Origin: Caulochytrium protostelioides
Lineage: Eukaryota > Chytridiomycota > Caulochytriomycetes > Caulochytriales > Caulochytriaceae
Length of the DNA: 23,989 nucleotides
NCBI GenBank assembly: GCA_003615045.1
Contig: ML014350.1
Location: forward strand, 1-23,989
Direction: 5' to 3'
Below, piece by piece: positions 9,639 through 19,115 of this stretch (position 1 is the first letter of the stretch; every line of letters starts with the position of its first letter). Both the position numbers and the translations under genes were made by a program. Below the pieces are notes generated by a model. It was given only the letters and a program-made list of their open reading frames with translations, searched no databases and was not told where the DNA came from.

Positions 9639-12512
9639 AGCGGTCCGGGCGTGACCACACGCGGTCCGCCCGCCCTGTCGCGCTTCCCGCCGGGCGTGCC
9701 GGGCCCCCGCGGCGCGCCGGGCATCCGCAGCCCCTTCACACCCGTCGAGCCGTTCACCCCGCCACAGTGGTACTACCTCGATCCGCAGAACGAGGCGCAG
9801 GGCCCGTTCACGACGATGGACATGCAAAAGTGGTACGCGGAAGAGTTCTTTGAGCAGACGTTGCCGATCCGCACGGACCAGGACCCCACGTGGCAGCATC
9901 TGGAAGTGCTGCTGCGCCGCTACGGCAACCAGGTGCCCTTCCTCAACGCGCACGAAGACGCCGAGCGCACCTACTACCATCTGATGGGCGTCGCCGTGCC
10001 GCGCGACGCCGCCTACCGCTACGGCCAGGCGGCCGTCCCGGGCTACCCGGGCAGCGGCTACCCGACGACCCCGGGCGCCTACAGTGCCGGCGGCTATGAT
10101 CGGTACGGCGACATGGGCATCGACGCCTACGGCCGCGGCGGCGGCGGCTACATGGGCGCCGGCGGCTACGACGAGGCCGCCACCTCGCCGTACAGCCACC
10201 CAGCCTCCCGGGCCGGCGAGCCCGCGTGGGCCGTTGCCGGCGGCGCCGGCCACCACAGCGTCGGCCACCACCCGAACGCGACCGCCTTTGGGCATCACGG
10301 TCACCATGGTCACCAAGGCCAGGCCGGCGGCTTTGTCGGCAGCGAGATGGGCCTGCACCACCACCCGCAGCCCCATGCCCACGGCCACCCGGGTCTCAGC
10401 GGCGCCGGCGGCTCGGTCGCCGCCCATGGCCACGGCGCGCTGCTGCCCGGCCAGCACGAGTGGCGCGCGCCCGGCGTCGCGTCGCCCGCGCCCTCGGCCG
10501 GCGCCGCGAGCCACCTGAGCACTGGCGATGCCGGCGACGCGAGTGCGCACGCCGAGCATCGCCAGGACGCGCCCGGCACGCCGCAGCCGCAGCTGGCGCC
10601 CGGCGCCGCCAAGCCCGCGAGTGTGATTGGCGCGCGCTCGGCCGGCTCAGCGGGCGCCTCGACGCCCACGACGCCGACGGCCAAGTCGCCCGCGGCACAC
10701 CACGACGACGACGCACCCGGCGAGACGTCTTACTGGCACCCGCTTGGCACGATGGTGACCGCGCCCGCCTCGACGTCCAGCAAGGCCGCGACGCCGCCCG
10801 CCTCCTCCTCGCCGGTGCTCGCCAGCGTCCACCGCGAGACCGGCGACGCCCCCGCAACGACGACGGCCCCGGCCGTTGCCCCCACCACCACCACGGGCGC
10901 GACGCCCACGGCTACGCCGGCGACCGCGTCGCCCACGCCGTCGACGACGACCACGCCCCCGGCGACGACGACCGGCGGCAAGCACGCCAAGAAGGCCGAT
11001 GCGGCTAAGGCCGAGAAGTCGGCCAAGGCCGAAAAGTCGACCACTGCCGCAGCGGCGACGACGTCCAAGGCCGCCCCCAAGGCGAGCGGCAGGGCGGAGG
11101 CCTTGACGGTTGCGCCGGCATCGGTCCGCAGCGAGCCGTCGAAGACGAGCGAGTCCGCGGCGACGGCGTCCGAGGCGACGGCCTCTGAGGCGGCGTCTGA
11201 AGCGACGCGGGCCGCGCCGACCTCGCTGGCGCCGTGGGCCACGGCCGCCGCGCCCGTCGCCGAGAAGCGCGCACCCTCGCTCAAGGACATCCTGGCCGCG
11301 GAGCAGCGCGACACGGCGCAGCGTGAGCGCGAGCGCGCCGAGCAGGAGCGCCTGCGCCTCCAGCAGCTGCGCGCCAACCAGCCCGTCGAGCCGCAGCTCA
11401 CGTGGGCCGCCGGCAGCGGCGGCGCCGACAGGCCCGCGGCCGCCGCCGTCGCGGCCGCGAAGGCCGTGTCGGCCGTCGCCGCGGGCAAGGCCACGCCGCT
11501 GGCCGCCGCCGCCATGGCCGCGCAGCGCGCGTCGCCGCCGGCCGCCGCGCCCGCCTCGGGCACCAGCACGCCCAAGCAGAGTCTGCTGGACATCATGCGC
11601 GAAGAAGAGCTCGCGGCCAAGACGAAGGCTAAGCAGGCCGCGGCGGCCGCGGCGGCCGCCGCCGCGGCCTTGGCGCCGGACGATGCGGCGCCGGGCGCCT
11701 CGGACCCCTATGCGCAATTCCCGGCGCTCGGCGCCACGGGCGGCAGCGCATCCGTCGCGCCCGCGAAGCGCGCCGGCGCGGCCCACCCGATCGCGGCCCA
11801 CAGCGCCGGCTCGTGGAGCACGATCACGGCGCGGCCCGCGCCCGCTCACGCGGTCCAGGCGTCGCCGACGCCCTCGCAGGGCGTCACGGGCGCGTACGGT
11901 CTGACGGCGAAGGTGACGCGTGCGGACGGCAAGGTCGCGCCGCCGGCGCCCAAACCGACCGTCGTCGCCGCGCCGACGGCGCCGGCCGCGCCGGCCGCGT
12001 CGGCCTCGGCGGCCGCTGCCGCCGCGGCGCAAGCGCGTGCGGCGCAGGCCGTCGACCCGGTCAAGGTGTGGGCGCGGCAGAAGTTGCAGCCTGCGGGCGC
12101 GTCGGCGGCGACGTCCGTGTCGGCAGACGACCTCGTGGACATGCTGCGGCAGTTCCCGCACACGGACACGCAGACCATCCACGCGCTCTGTGACGACTCG
12201 CTCGGGCACCTGACGTTTATCCAGCCGCGCAAGTTTGCGGCCGAGTTCCTCGCGCGACAGCACGCGTACCAGACGGGCCAGACGGTGACCACGAGCGGCG
12301 CGCTCGCGCCGAGCGCGGCCAAGAATAACAGCGGCTGGCTGGTCGTCGACACCGGGTCCCGCAGCAGCGTCGCCTCCTCGAACCTGAGTGCCGCCTCGCC
12401 GCCCGCGAGCGTGTCGGGCCTCGCTTCCGAAGTCTCGGTCTCGACGTCCAACCGCTTTGTGCCTGTCGTTGCGGCGTCCAAGAGCAAGAAGAAGAGCAAG
12501 AACCGTCGTTAA
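7647..12512 (+). CDS. GYF-domain protein (GIGYF/Smy2 type)
   Basis: A large 1621-residue protein, probably a cytoplasmic adaptor in mRNA translation or decay. I chose the ATG at 7647 (a second in-frame ATG is at 7656); both place FGPDWMRGK at the N-terminus, which resembles the start of GYF proteins. The GYF domain spans about residues 706-768: WYYLDPQNEAQGPF followed by WYAEEFF and a VPF ending. Upstream, Tyr433 begins YTHAQLIAL, which fits the eIF4E/4EHP-binding pattern YxxxxL(hydrophobic). Downstream are two SLxxI-acidic motifs (SLKDILAAEQ near 1208 and SLLDIMREEE near 1311) of the kind seen in GIGYF proteins, with charged helix between. A C-terminal helical domain (about 1470-1550, VWARQKL...FPHTDTQTIHALCDD...FAAEFLARQ) and a KSKKKSKNRR tail match the ends of fungal GYF proteins. 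The rest is Gly/Ser/Ala/Pro/His low complexity. The length is unusual; the family assignment is good. Confidence 0.88.
7751..7786 (+). repeat. CTCGGG hexanucleotide repeat encoding Ser-Gly
   Basis: Six perfect CTCGGG units inside the GYF gene encode an alternating Gly-Ser linker near residues 34-48. A similar degenerate Ser-Gly run follows at about 8140-8175. Confidence 0.9.
8058..8083 (+). repeat. ACG triplet run encoding poly-Thr
   Basis: A run of ACG codons within the GYF gene encodes about eight consecutive threonines in the N-terminal low-complexity region. Confidence 0.85.
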
Positions 12513-12828
12513 GTCGCGCCCTAGGGTGGCGGCCGCACGGCCGCGATCTGCGCTTGGGCTGGCGCATGCGTCCCATGGCTCAGCGCCCTTCATTTCTGGA
12601 TCCCCCCGATCGCGGTGCGATAGAAAAGAGAAACGATTGTGAATCAGGATGAATGTCGATTAAGTGAAGCGAAAACAAAGGAATAGAAACTCGCGTGAAT
12701 CGCCGTGCAAAGGAAAAGAAGGCGTGTGCAAAAAGAATGAGAGCGTGTTGCACGGCATGCAGGAAAGAGAAGGAGGAGGAGAGACGGCGGCCATCGAGAT
12801 GGGCGCCAGAGATGGTGTCGTGGCGCCT
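12513..12828. other. Convergent 3' spacer between GYF and membrane protein genes
   Basis: The spacer is 316 bp between facing stop codons. Its middle (about 12620-12690) is A-rich and AT-richer than both flanking genes, consistent with 3' end signals, but no canonical AATAAA is seen on the plus strand. Confidence 0.5.
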
Positions 12829-14298
12829 CTACGTGTCAGCGGTGGCCGCGACGGGCTTGCGCCGGCGCAGGAAGCCCAGGAGCGAGGACGTTGACGTTGC
12901 CGTCGTCTCTAGCGTCGTCGATGCAGCTGTCTTGCCCGTGTCCACGGACAGCGGCATGGGCTGGCGACCAGGCTTCACGGTCGTCGTCCCGGCGGCGGCG
13001 TCCGCGTCCGAGTCGCTGTCCGAGTCGGCCACAGCGTCCGGCGTGTGCGTCGCCGCGGCATCGGCCACCTGGGCGACCTGGCTGCTGAGCGCGGCGATGC
13101 GGTCTTTGAGCTCGGCAACGAGGGCTTCCGGCGAGCGGTCGGTCTCCTTCTTGGCGGCCTTGGCGGCGTAGTACGCGCGGCGCTTGGCGTCGCGGTCTTT
13201 GAGGACGGCGTAGACCTCGTCCGGGTTGAGCAGGCGCACGGGGACGCCGCGCGGCGGGCCGAGCGTAGGCGCCGTTTCCTTCAGCGCGGCCTGGTCGGCC
13301 GCGAGGGAGGGCGCGCGGGCGCGCAGGGCAGGCGAGGCGCGGACAACGTGCTGGACGAGGCGCGCGAACTGGAGGTTGCGCAGGGCGAAGGCATGGCTGA
13401 CGGTCATGCGCGTGAGGTGCGCCGCGGTGGAGGGCGGACGCATGGGCGCCAGGAAGGCGGCGAACGCGAGCAGTGCCATCACGGCGTGGCGCGCGGGCAC
13501 GCTGTATCGAACCCAGTGGTTGACGCCGTCGGCGAGCTCCATGCTGAGCGGCGCGAGCTCGGCGGCGGGCATCAGGTACATGCCGATCTCGCAGGCGAGA
13601 CAGGCGAGCATCACGACCAGGATGTGGATGCGCAGGTGGTGCTTGCGCCGCGTGAGCGTGAGCAGGCCCATGAGGATGAGGAAGTGGGCGTAGGCCGCGA
13701 TGATCGGGCCCGCGGCGTAGCCGAGGTAGTCGGCATGGTCGCCGGTGGCGGGCGCGAGCGGGTTGGACTCGTAGACGGGCGCGCACCACGTGCAGCCCAT
13801 GGCCACGGCCTCGCCGAACCGGAAGTAGACGGCGCGGCTTTCCTTGCCCTTCACCGTCGCATAGAGCCGCTCGTAGTCGCCCGCGGTGGGCTGCCGGTCG
13901 CCATCGAGCGCGCCGTAGGGCATCAGCGGCGTCGTCGGCGGCATGCCCTCAAACCACTCCGAGAAGTGGTCCGTCATGTACTCGCGGTACGCATTGCGGA
14001 TCGTGAAGCCGGGCGTCTTGGGGGACAGGGGGCCCGACAGATACGTACCAAGGCCGTTGGCGAACGGGTACGGGTCGAAGTGGTATGCGGTATGGAGGTT
14101 GCTGCCGGCGAGGACCAGGAACCCGATGGCCACCAGCGCATCGTACCAGCGGAGCGGCACCGTGTCCGGGCGCGGCTGGCGCGTCGTCACGGGCTTGACG
14201 GCGCCGTGCGACTTTGTATGAATCCAGTCGCTGACCTTCCCGAAAACTTTCTGCAGGACCCACGGCAGGATGAGCCACATCGCAATCGTGCCCAGCAT
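12829..14298 (-). CDS. Uncharacterised multipass membrane protein with CTWC motif
   Basis: The product is 489 residues from the ATG at 14296-14298; the frame is open slightly further but has no other nearby ATG. I see about five hydrophobic segments: residues 1-18, 53-70, 190-214, 224-244 and 268-286. Between the second and third lies a conserved-looking loop with Trp, Tyr and Phe residues (FTIRNAYREYMTDHF), followed by Cys169-Thr-Trp-Cys172 just before the third membrane segment. The C-terminal third is soluble: a basic segment (DRDAKRRAYYAAKAAKK), then a short predicted coiled coil (ALVAELKDRIAALSSQVAQV) and an acidic Asp/Ser stretch. The order of hydrophobic segments and the CxxC before a membrane helix recall an uncharacterised fungal membrane-protein family, but this is from memory and unverified. 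ER location is plausible, not shown. It converges with the GYF gene. Confidence 0.75.
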   Translation of the reverse strand: MLGTIAMWLILPWVLQKVFGKVSDWIHTKSHGAVKPVTTRQPRPDTVPLRWYDALVAIGFLVLAGSNLHTAYHFDPYPFANGLGTYLSGPLSPKTPGFTIRNAYREYMTDHFSEWFEGMPPTTPLMPYGALDGDRQPTAGDYERLYATVKGKESRAVYFRFGEAVAMGCTWCAPVYESNPLAPATGDHADYLGYAAGPIIAAYAHFLILMGLLTLTRRKHHLRIHILVVMLACLACEIGMYLMPAAELAPLSMELADGVNHWVRYSVPARHAVMALLAFAAFLAPMRPPSTAAHLTRMTVSHAFALRNLQFARLVQHVVRASPALRARAPSLAADQAALKETAPTLGPPRGVPVRLLNPDEVYAVLKDRDAKRRAYYAAKAAKKETDRSPEALVAELKDRIAALSSQVAQVADAAATHTPDAVADSDSDSDADAAAGTTTVKPGRQPMPLSVDTGKTAASTTLETTATSTSSLLGFLRRRKPVAATADT

Positions 14299-15703
14299 GG
14301 CGGGCACGTTCGATCACGGGCGGACCGGGGAGACAACAGCGCAGCAGCGATGCGAGGGAAGAGACCGGCGCGACGCGATCCTCTCGAAGAAGAATCGCGG
14401 TGTCGGAGTTTCTGATTCTTTGTGCAGGGCCGGGGATGCGTCGGTGAGCCGGGGTGGGCGAGAGCGCGCGGCAGGGATGACGGACGACCGACGAGGACTG
14501 GCCGCGATCGCCGTTGGGCGCGGCTCGGAGAGTCAGCAGCGGGTGCGTGGCGAAGGAGTGGTCGCACGTGCGTGAGACAAGCGTCAGGAACCGTCGTCTT
14601 CCAGGCGCCACTGCAACCGCGGTGCGAGAGCGATGCGCGCAGCGGCGGTGGCGGCGATGGGCCGGGGTGGTCGCGATGGGGCGGCGGGACTCCGCGTGAC
14701 TTCCAGGCCGCGCCCAGCGAAGAGAAACCCAGGTGGCGTTGGTTTGGAAATCGGAGGGTCGGGAGGGCTGGGGCCCAGCGCGGCAATGAGAATGAATACA
14801 ATCAATCTGGCGGAGTCTTGGGCGGGAAGATGCGGCGTGAGACAACGATCCCGAGAAGGCGACTTGCGTTCCGTCAAACGAATGAACCGGTCTGTTCTGC
14901 GTTAGCGGATGGGTATCGATCGTGATCGTTGGATGATGAGCAAGAAGAAGCCATGCAGCAAGAAAAGCGTCAGCCAAGCGCATCAGCGATCGGAGTGGTG
15001 ATGCATCATCCTCTGTCCCGCGAGGCATCAACTCGTCGGCTCGGATCCCGTCGCACGATGGGCCGCCAGGGCGGGCACGACGTCTCCTCGTCCATGGTGC
15101 CGCGTGTGGTCGTCTTTAACGTCCGATGCTGGTCGTCAACCATGCAGCGGCAGGTGGCGCTGAGACGGCGTTTCGACCGGCAGGTGTGCTGAGCCCTTCG
15201 GGCAAGCTGAGCGCTCCAGCGATGCCGGACCTGCCAGCCAGACCTGCCGCACGCCGTCGCGGTGCGTCCCCCCCTCGGACCGGCCATCCTTGCCGATTGG
15301 CGTCTGGTCCGAAAATTTGGTGGTGCGACGGTGAGGGGTCCATCTGCTGGTCGTGGCGGCCGCTCCGAGGTGGCCAACGCCTCGGTCGGCGGCGCGCCAG
15401 CACATCGCTCGACCGCGGCCGCGTGGAACCGCCGACTCGAACCCAGCGACGGCCATCGGCGCGGCAGGCCTCGGGGACCGGCGGTGCCGGTCTCGCCATC
15501 GAGCGAGTGATGCGTAGCGTTGCGTGCGACAGCGAGCGCCACCATCATCACCTCCATCGTGAGCTTCGTGGGCCGCCATGGCATAATGATCCGACCGAGG
15601 ATCGCGAGCGTTGGGGCGCAGGTCTCTGTTCAGCGCATTCACCATGATGGCGAGTCCATCCCGCGAGCATGGTGGGATGTCGACGGGTCTGCACAGCTGG
15701 AGA

Positions 15704-15728
15704 CATCGCATCGCATCGCATCGCATCG
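15704..15728 (+). repeat. CATCG pentanucleotide microsatellite, five units
   Basis: Five perfect CATCG units lie in the divergent intergenic region. The period is not a multiple of three, which argues against coding use. Confidence 0.9.
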
Positions 15729-16186
15729 CCAACCTTCATGGGGCGGCGGACCATGATGAGGGCCAATGGGACCCGCGAGCACCGCAAGTCGGCGGCGGCG
15801 GCGGCGCACCCCTTTCTTGGGCGCGGGGTGGCATGGCACAGCATGGCGCGGCGCCGATGGCCCCTGGACGGGCGCGTCGCTCCAACGCGCGTCGATCGCA
15901 CCCTCTCGCCAGAAGGCGTGACGCCATTAATTGAGTCGACGCTTCCGCATGCGAGTTCCGACGTGGCGGTGGCGACGGCGGCGGCGACGGCGGCAGCATC
16001 GGCGTCGAGGCCGTGGCCGTCCTCTCGGAGGCCCGCGATCAGATGATCCAAAGGTCGGGTGATCCCGAGGAGGCCGACGCGCACGGCCGCCGCTTGTCGC
16101 TCCTTGCATCCCGCGGGCTGCTTGTCCTTCCCCGCGCTTCCTCGCTCCCCACCTCGTTTTCCTTGCGCGCGAGCCGTCTACGCCCC

Positions 16187-16207
16187 GTCGTCGTCGTCGT
16201 CGTCGTC
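16187..16207 (+). repeat. GTC triplet run just upstream of EMC8/9
   Basis: Seven perfect GTC units end 24 bases before the EMC8/9 start codon, so they probably lie in its 5' leader. Confidence 0.9.
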
Positions 16208-16231
16208 ATCGATCTCGACCGGGCGCTCACC

Positions 16232-17479
16232 ATGGCCGCGGCGCCGTCCGCCCCCGCGCCGGCGGTCTATGCGATCACCGACAAGGCCGCGGTCAAGCTG
16301 CTGCTGCATGCGGCCAAGTACGTGGCACAGCCCGTGTTCGGGATCCTGGTCGGCCGCGTGCGCGTGCGGCACCACGTGGACGCCCGTGCCGGCGGTCCCG
16401 CGCTCGGCATCCAGGCCGCCGTGCCCGACGCGCCCCCAGCGGTTCCATCGTCCTCGGGACCCGCGGCGTCGCCGAAAGCCAAGCTCGCGTTCCATCCGGG
16501 CAGCGTCTTTGAGCTCAACAGCGCGCCCTCCGACGCGGCGCTCGCGGCGGACTCCCGGGGCGCCGACGGCGGCGCTGCTGCCGACGCCGACGGGCGCGCC
16601 GCCGCCGGGACCCACGGCGCGCCGTCGACCGATCAGACGGCCATGTTCGTGACGGTCACGGACGTCTTCCCCGTGGCGCACAGTCCCTTAATCGGGCCGC
16701 TCGCCCAAGCCGCCCTCGAGCAGGTCGAGCTCTACCTTGAGACGCTCGACCCGACGGGCTCGTATTGTCCCGACCTGCACGGCGACGGCGCGGACGGCCG
16801 CGACGACGACGGCGACGCCCGCATGGGCGTGGACAGCGCCGCCGCCCGCGACGCGGACGACGCGGACGCCATCGAAGCGCCGCTCTGCGTGCTCGGGCTC
16901 TACGCCGCGAACGCCGAGAGCGCCGACAAGGGCATCCCCCTCCTCGCGGACGTCGTCATGCCGCTCATCCATCGCCGGCTGCAGGCGCAGTTCGCGCAGC
17001 GGCGGCTGGCGGACCCCGCGGCCGGCGCCGAGCACGCCGCGCTGTTCCTGCTGTACGACCCGCAGCCGCCGGCCGTGGCGGGCGCGCCGTCGGCGCCGGC
17101 GCCGGCGTCGCCCGGCGCTCGACGCCTCGCCGGCGAGCCCGCCGCGACCCGGATCGCCGGCCTCGTCACGGCGCACACCGCGACGCTCGCCAAGCCGGGT
17201 GTCGCGCGGCCCGTCGCGTGGCACCCCGTCGCGCCGTCCCGCGTGAGCGTGTCGAACCGCGTCCGGCCCCTCGTGGCGGCGCGACTGCGCGCGGCGGCCG
17301 CGGCGTCGGCCTCGGCGACGGCCCCCACCGGCCTCGCGTCGTCCCCCGCCGCGGCGGCCGCCAATCCGTCGCACGGCGACGTGGCCGACGTCGTCGACTT
17401 CCAGAGCCATCTCGACAACCCGGCCCGCGACTGGCTCACGAACCCGGGCGTTGCGGCGGGCGGCCTTGCCGACGCGTAA
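16232..17479 (+). CDS. EMC8: ER membrane protein complex subunit 8/9 (EMC8/9) homologue
   Basis: A cytosolic subunit of the ER membrane complex, the insertase for tail-anchored and multipass proteins. The 415-residue product starts at the ATG 16232; this puts the domain (YAITDKAAVKLLLHAAKY) directly at the N-terminus, as in known EMC8/9. Conserved blocks follow in the family order: FGILVGRV (about 36-43), a FVTVTDVFPVAHSPL block, VLGLYAANAES, ALFLLYDP, and the diagnostic C-terminal VVDFQSHLDNPARDWLTNP (about 386-404). The fold is MPN-like, without an evident catalytic metal motif, as expected for this family. The protein is about twice the usual length (about 200 residues) because of Ala/Asp-rich inserts, including an acidic one near residues 182-210. 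A 63-codon upstream extension from an earlier in-frame ATG is possible but looks non-coding. EMC8 versus EMC9 cannot be separated. Its stop faces the VAP gene stop 73 bp away. Confidence 0.9.
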   Translation: MAAAPSAPAPAVYAITDKAAVKLLLHAAKYVAQPVFGILVGRVRVRHHVDARAGGPALGIQAAVPDAPPAVPSSSGPAASPKAKLAFHPGSVFELNSAPSDAALAADSRGADGGAAADADGRAAAGTHGAPSTDQTAMFVTVTDVFPVAHSPLIGPLAQAALEQVELYLETLDPTGSYCPDLHGDGADGRDDDGDARMGVDSAAARDADDADAIEAPLCVLGLYAANAESADKGIPLLADVVMPLIHRRLQAQFAQRRLADPAAGAEHAALFLLYDPQPPAVAGAPSAPAPASPGARRLAGEPAATRIAGLVTAHTATLAKPGVARPVAWHPVAPSRVSVSNRVRPLVAARLRAAAAASASATAPTGLASSPAAAAANPSHGDVADVVDFQSHLDNPARDWLTNPGVAAGGLADA

Positions 17480-17552
17480 CCGCGTCGCTTTCACCGAAGC
17501 GATCGCCCGATCCGGTCCATGGTCGTCCCCATAGCAAACAAAAGCAGGTTTA

Positions 17553-19115
17553 CTAAAAAAACATGGCGCCAATGAGGAAGGAGACAAAGGCGACGAGGCC
17601 CGCGAGTTTGAGCGTCAGCATGTCGTTCGCGGGCGCGTGGGTCAGGGACGCATGCGCACCGATCGGACTGCCGCGCGACGTGGCCGGCGACAGCAGCGCG
17701 CCGGGCATACTCTCGCCCGAGAGCCCCGTGACGAGCGGGTTGGCGCCGCCTGCATGGCCGTTGGCGTCGCCGATCCCGCTGTCGCCGCTGCCGCCGCGGT
17801 GCTGCGGCCAGCGCAGCGCACGCAGCCGCTCGATCTCCGCTTTGTACCCGTCCACGGCTGCCTGCAGACGCTTAATCGTCTCGCGGGCTTCCCGCAACTC
17901 CTTCGCCGACGCGGGCGTCCCGCCCGTGACCGTCAGCGCGGCCGGCGACGTCTGCACGCTCGGCGCGTACGACGGCGGCGCTGGGACCGGTGCCTCGGGG
18001 TCCATCACGACGGGCACGGGCACGGTGACGGGCGCGCCCGCCGCCGCCGGCAGCGCCGCGAGGGACGGCGCGACCTCCGGCAGGGAGCCCGCGTCGCTCG
18101 TCGGGGACAGAGGCGCGCGTACCGCCGGCGGCGCGAGCGGCGCCGCATCCTGCGGGTCAATCGGCGCCACGGCGGGCCCCTCACGAGCCAGCGGCGCCGT
18201 CGCGTCGGCGGGCGCGGCCGCCACCGGCGGCTCGGCAGGCATGGGTGCGGCGGACGGCGGCGGCGGCGGCGAAGACGGGGCGTGCGCCGGCGCAGCCGCA
18301 ACAGCCGCAGCCGGCACGTCCGAGGCCTCCGGGCCCTTCGTCGGAGCAGCGGCGGCCGCGCGGTCCGCCTCCCGGGTGGCCGCCGGCGGGGCCGGCGCCT
18401 CGGGGGCGGGTATGGACGGCGCGGCCTGGACTGGGGCCTGAGCCGGCGCCGTCGGCAGCAAATCGCTTTGTGACTGGAAGGGCGTCAGATGCGTGAGCGG
18501 ATTCTGGTGCGGCGGCTCGTGGTGCTGCTCGTGGTGCTCATGGGGCGGTTGCGGCGTGGGTGCGGCGGCTGGCGCCGCGGCGTTCGCCGAGCCCGACGAG
18601 GCCGACACCGAGGCCGGTGCGGCGGTCGTGCTCGCGGCGCCGGCGCTGCTGGTGCTCGGCTCGAGGAACGCGCAGCGGAGTTTGCGCTCGCAAAAGAAAT
18701 GAGCGGCGCTGGCAGGATCCTCCTTTTTGCGGAGCTCCGCCGCGGCCCAGAGTTCAGCGAATCGCTCGGCGAGCGGCGCCCCCTCGAGCGCCATGACGGC
18801 ATGGTCGATGCGGATCCCCTGGACGAGGAATTTGTCCTTGCATTTGTACTCGGGCGGGAGCTCGTCGCGCGTCGGTTGCAGCAGGACCTGGATCTCGACG
18901 GCGGCGCCTGGCGCGATGCGGCCGGCGTTCGGGCGCACAAGGTACTGTTTCGGGGCAGTCGTCTTGACCTTGAATGCGATCGGCGCGTCCGCCAGCGTGT
19001 TGCGGACCACCAGCATCCGGCGGATCGTCTGGTTGAATGGTTTCTGGAACTCGAGCTCCTTGTCCGGCTCGAGCCGGAAGAAGGGCGCCGCCGCAGGCGC
19101 CGTGGCGCTGGCCAT
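17553..19115 (-). CDS. SCS2: VAP/Scs2-type ER tail-anchored MSP-domain protein
   Basis: An ER receptor that binds FFAT-motif proteins and builds contact sites with other membranes. The product is 520 residues from the ATG at 19113-19115. The MSP domain covers about residues 8-152 and starts with LEPDKELEFQKPFNQTIRRMLVVRN; residues KTTAPKQYLVRPNAGRIAPG and KDKFLVQ (about 94-99) match the positive FFAT-binding surface of VAPs. Residues about 155-400 are a Pro/Ala-rich linker. A coiled coil follows (403-436, KELREARETIKRLQAAV), and the last 22 residues are hydrophobic (LTLKLAGLVAFVSFLIGAMFF region), giving a tail anchor. This MSP, coiled coil, anchor order is canonical. The linker makes it about twice the length of human VAPs. 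The symbol is by family, not proven orthology. Confidence 0.93.
   Translation of the reverse strand: MASATAPAAAPFFRLEPDKELEFQKPFNQTIRRMLVVRNTLADAPIAFKVKTTAPKQYLVRPNAGRIAPGAAVEIQVLLQPTRDELPPEYKCKDKFLVQGIRIDHAVMALEGAPLAERFAELWAAAELRKKEDPASAAHFFCERKLRCAFLEPSTSSAGAASTTAAPASVSASSGSANAAAPAAAPTPQPPHEHHEQHHEPPHQNPLTHLTPFQSQSDLLPTAPAQAPVQAAPSIPAPEAPAPPAATREADRAAAAAPTKGPEASDVPAAAVAAAPAHAPSSPPPPPSAAPMPAEPPVAAAPADATAPLAREGPAVAPIDPQDAAPLAPPAVRAPLSPTSDAGSLPEVAPSLAALPAAAGAPVTVPVPVVMDPEAPVPAPPSYAPSVQTSPAALTVTGGTPASAKELREARETIKRLQAAVDGYKAEIERLRALRWPQHRGGSGDSGIGDANGHAGGANPLVTGLSGESMPGALLSPATSRGSPIGAHASLTHAPANDMLTLKLAGLVAFVSFLIGAMFF

Larger units (their letters stand above)
14299..16231. other. Divergent intergenic region
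   Basis: This 1.9-kb region separates two divergently transcribed genes and should hold both promoters. Open frames on both strands (for example 15126-15647 plus and 15006-15584 minus) overlap each other and show no domain. A CATCG microsatellite is at 15704-15728 and a GTC run abuts the EMC8/9 start. I recognise no RNA gene or mobile element. Confidence 0.5.

Noticed and set aside
9840-9860. EFFEQTL in the GYF domain looks like an FFAT motif that a neighbouring VAP could bind
   Set aside because: It lies inside a folded domain and lacks the preferred residues at positions 5 and 7, so it is most likely coincidence.
8262-10559. A 765-codon minus-strand frame opposite the GYF gene
   Set aside because: It is the mirror of the Gly/Ala-rich GYF coding sequence and has no recognisable domain; the plus-strand frame has the GYF domain and conserved ends.
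15704-15728. CATCG repeat considered as a CRISPR or telomere-like repeat
   Set aside because: It is a short perfect microsatellite without spacers and far from a chromosome end marker.
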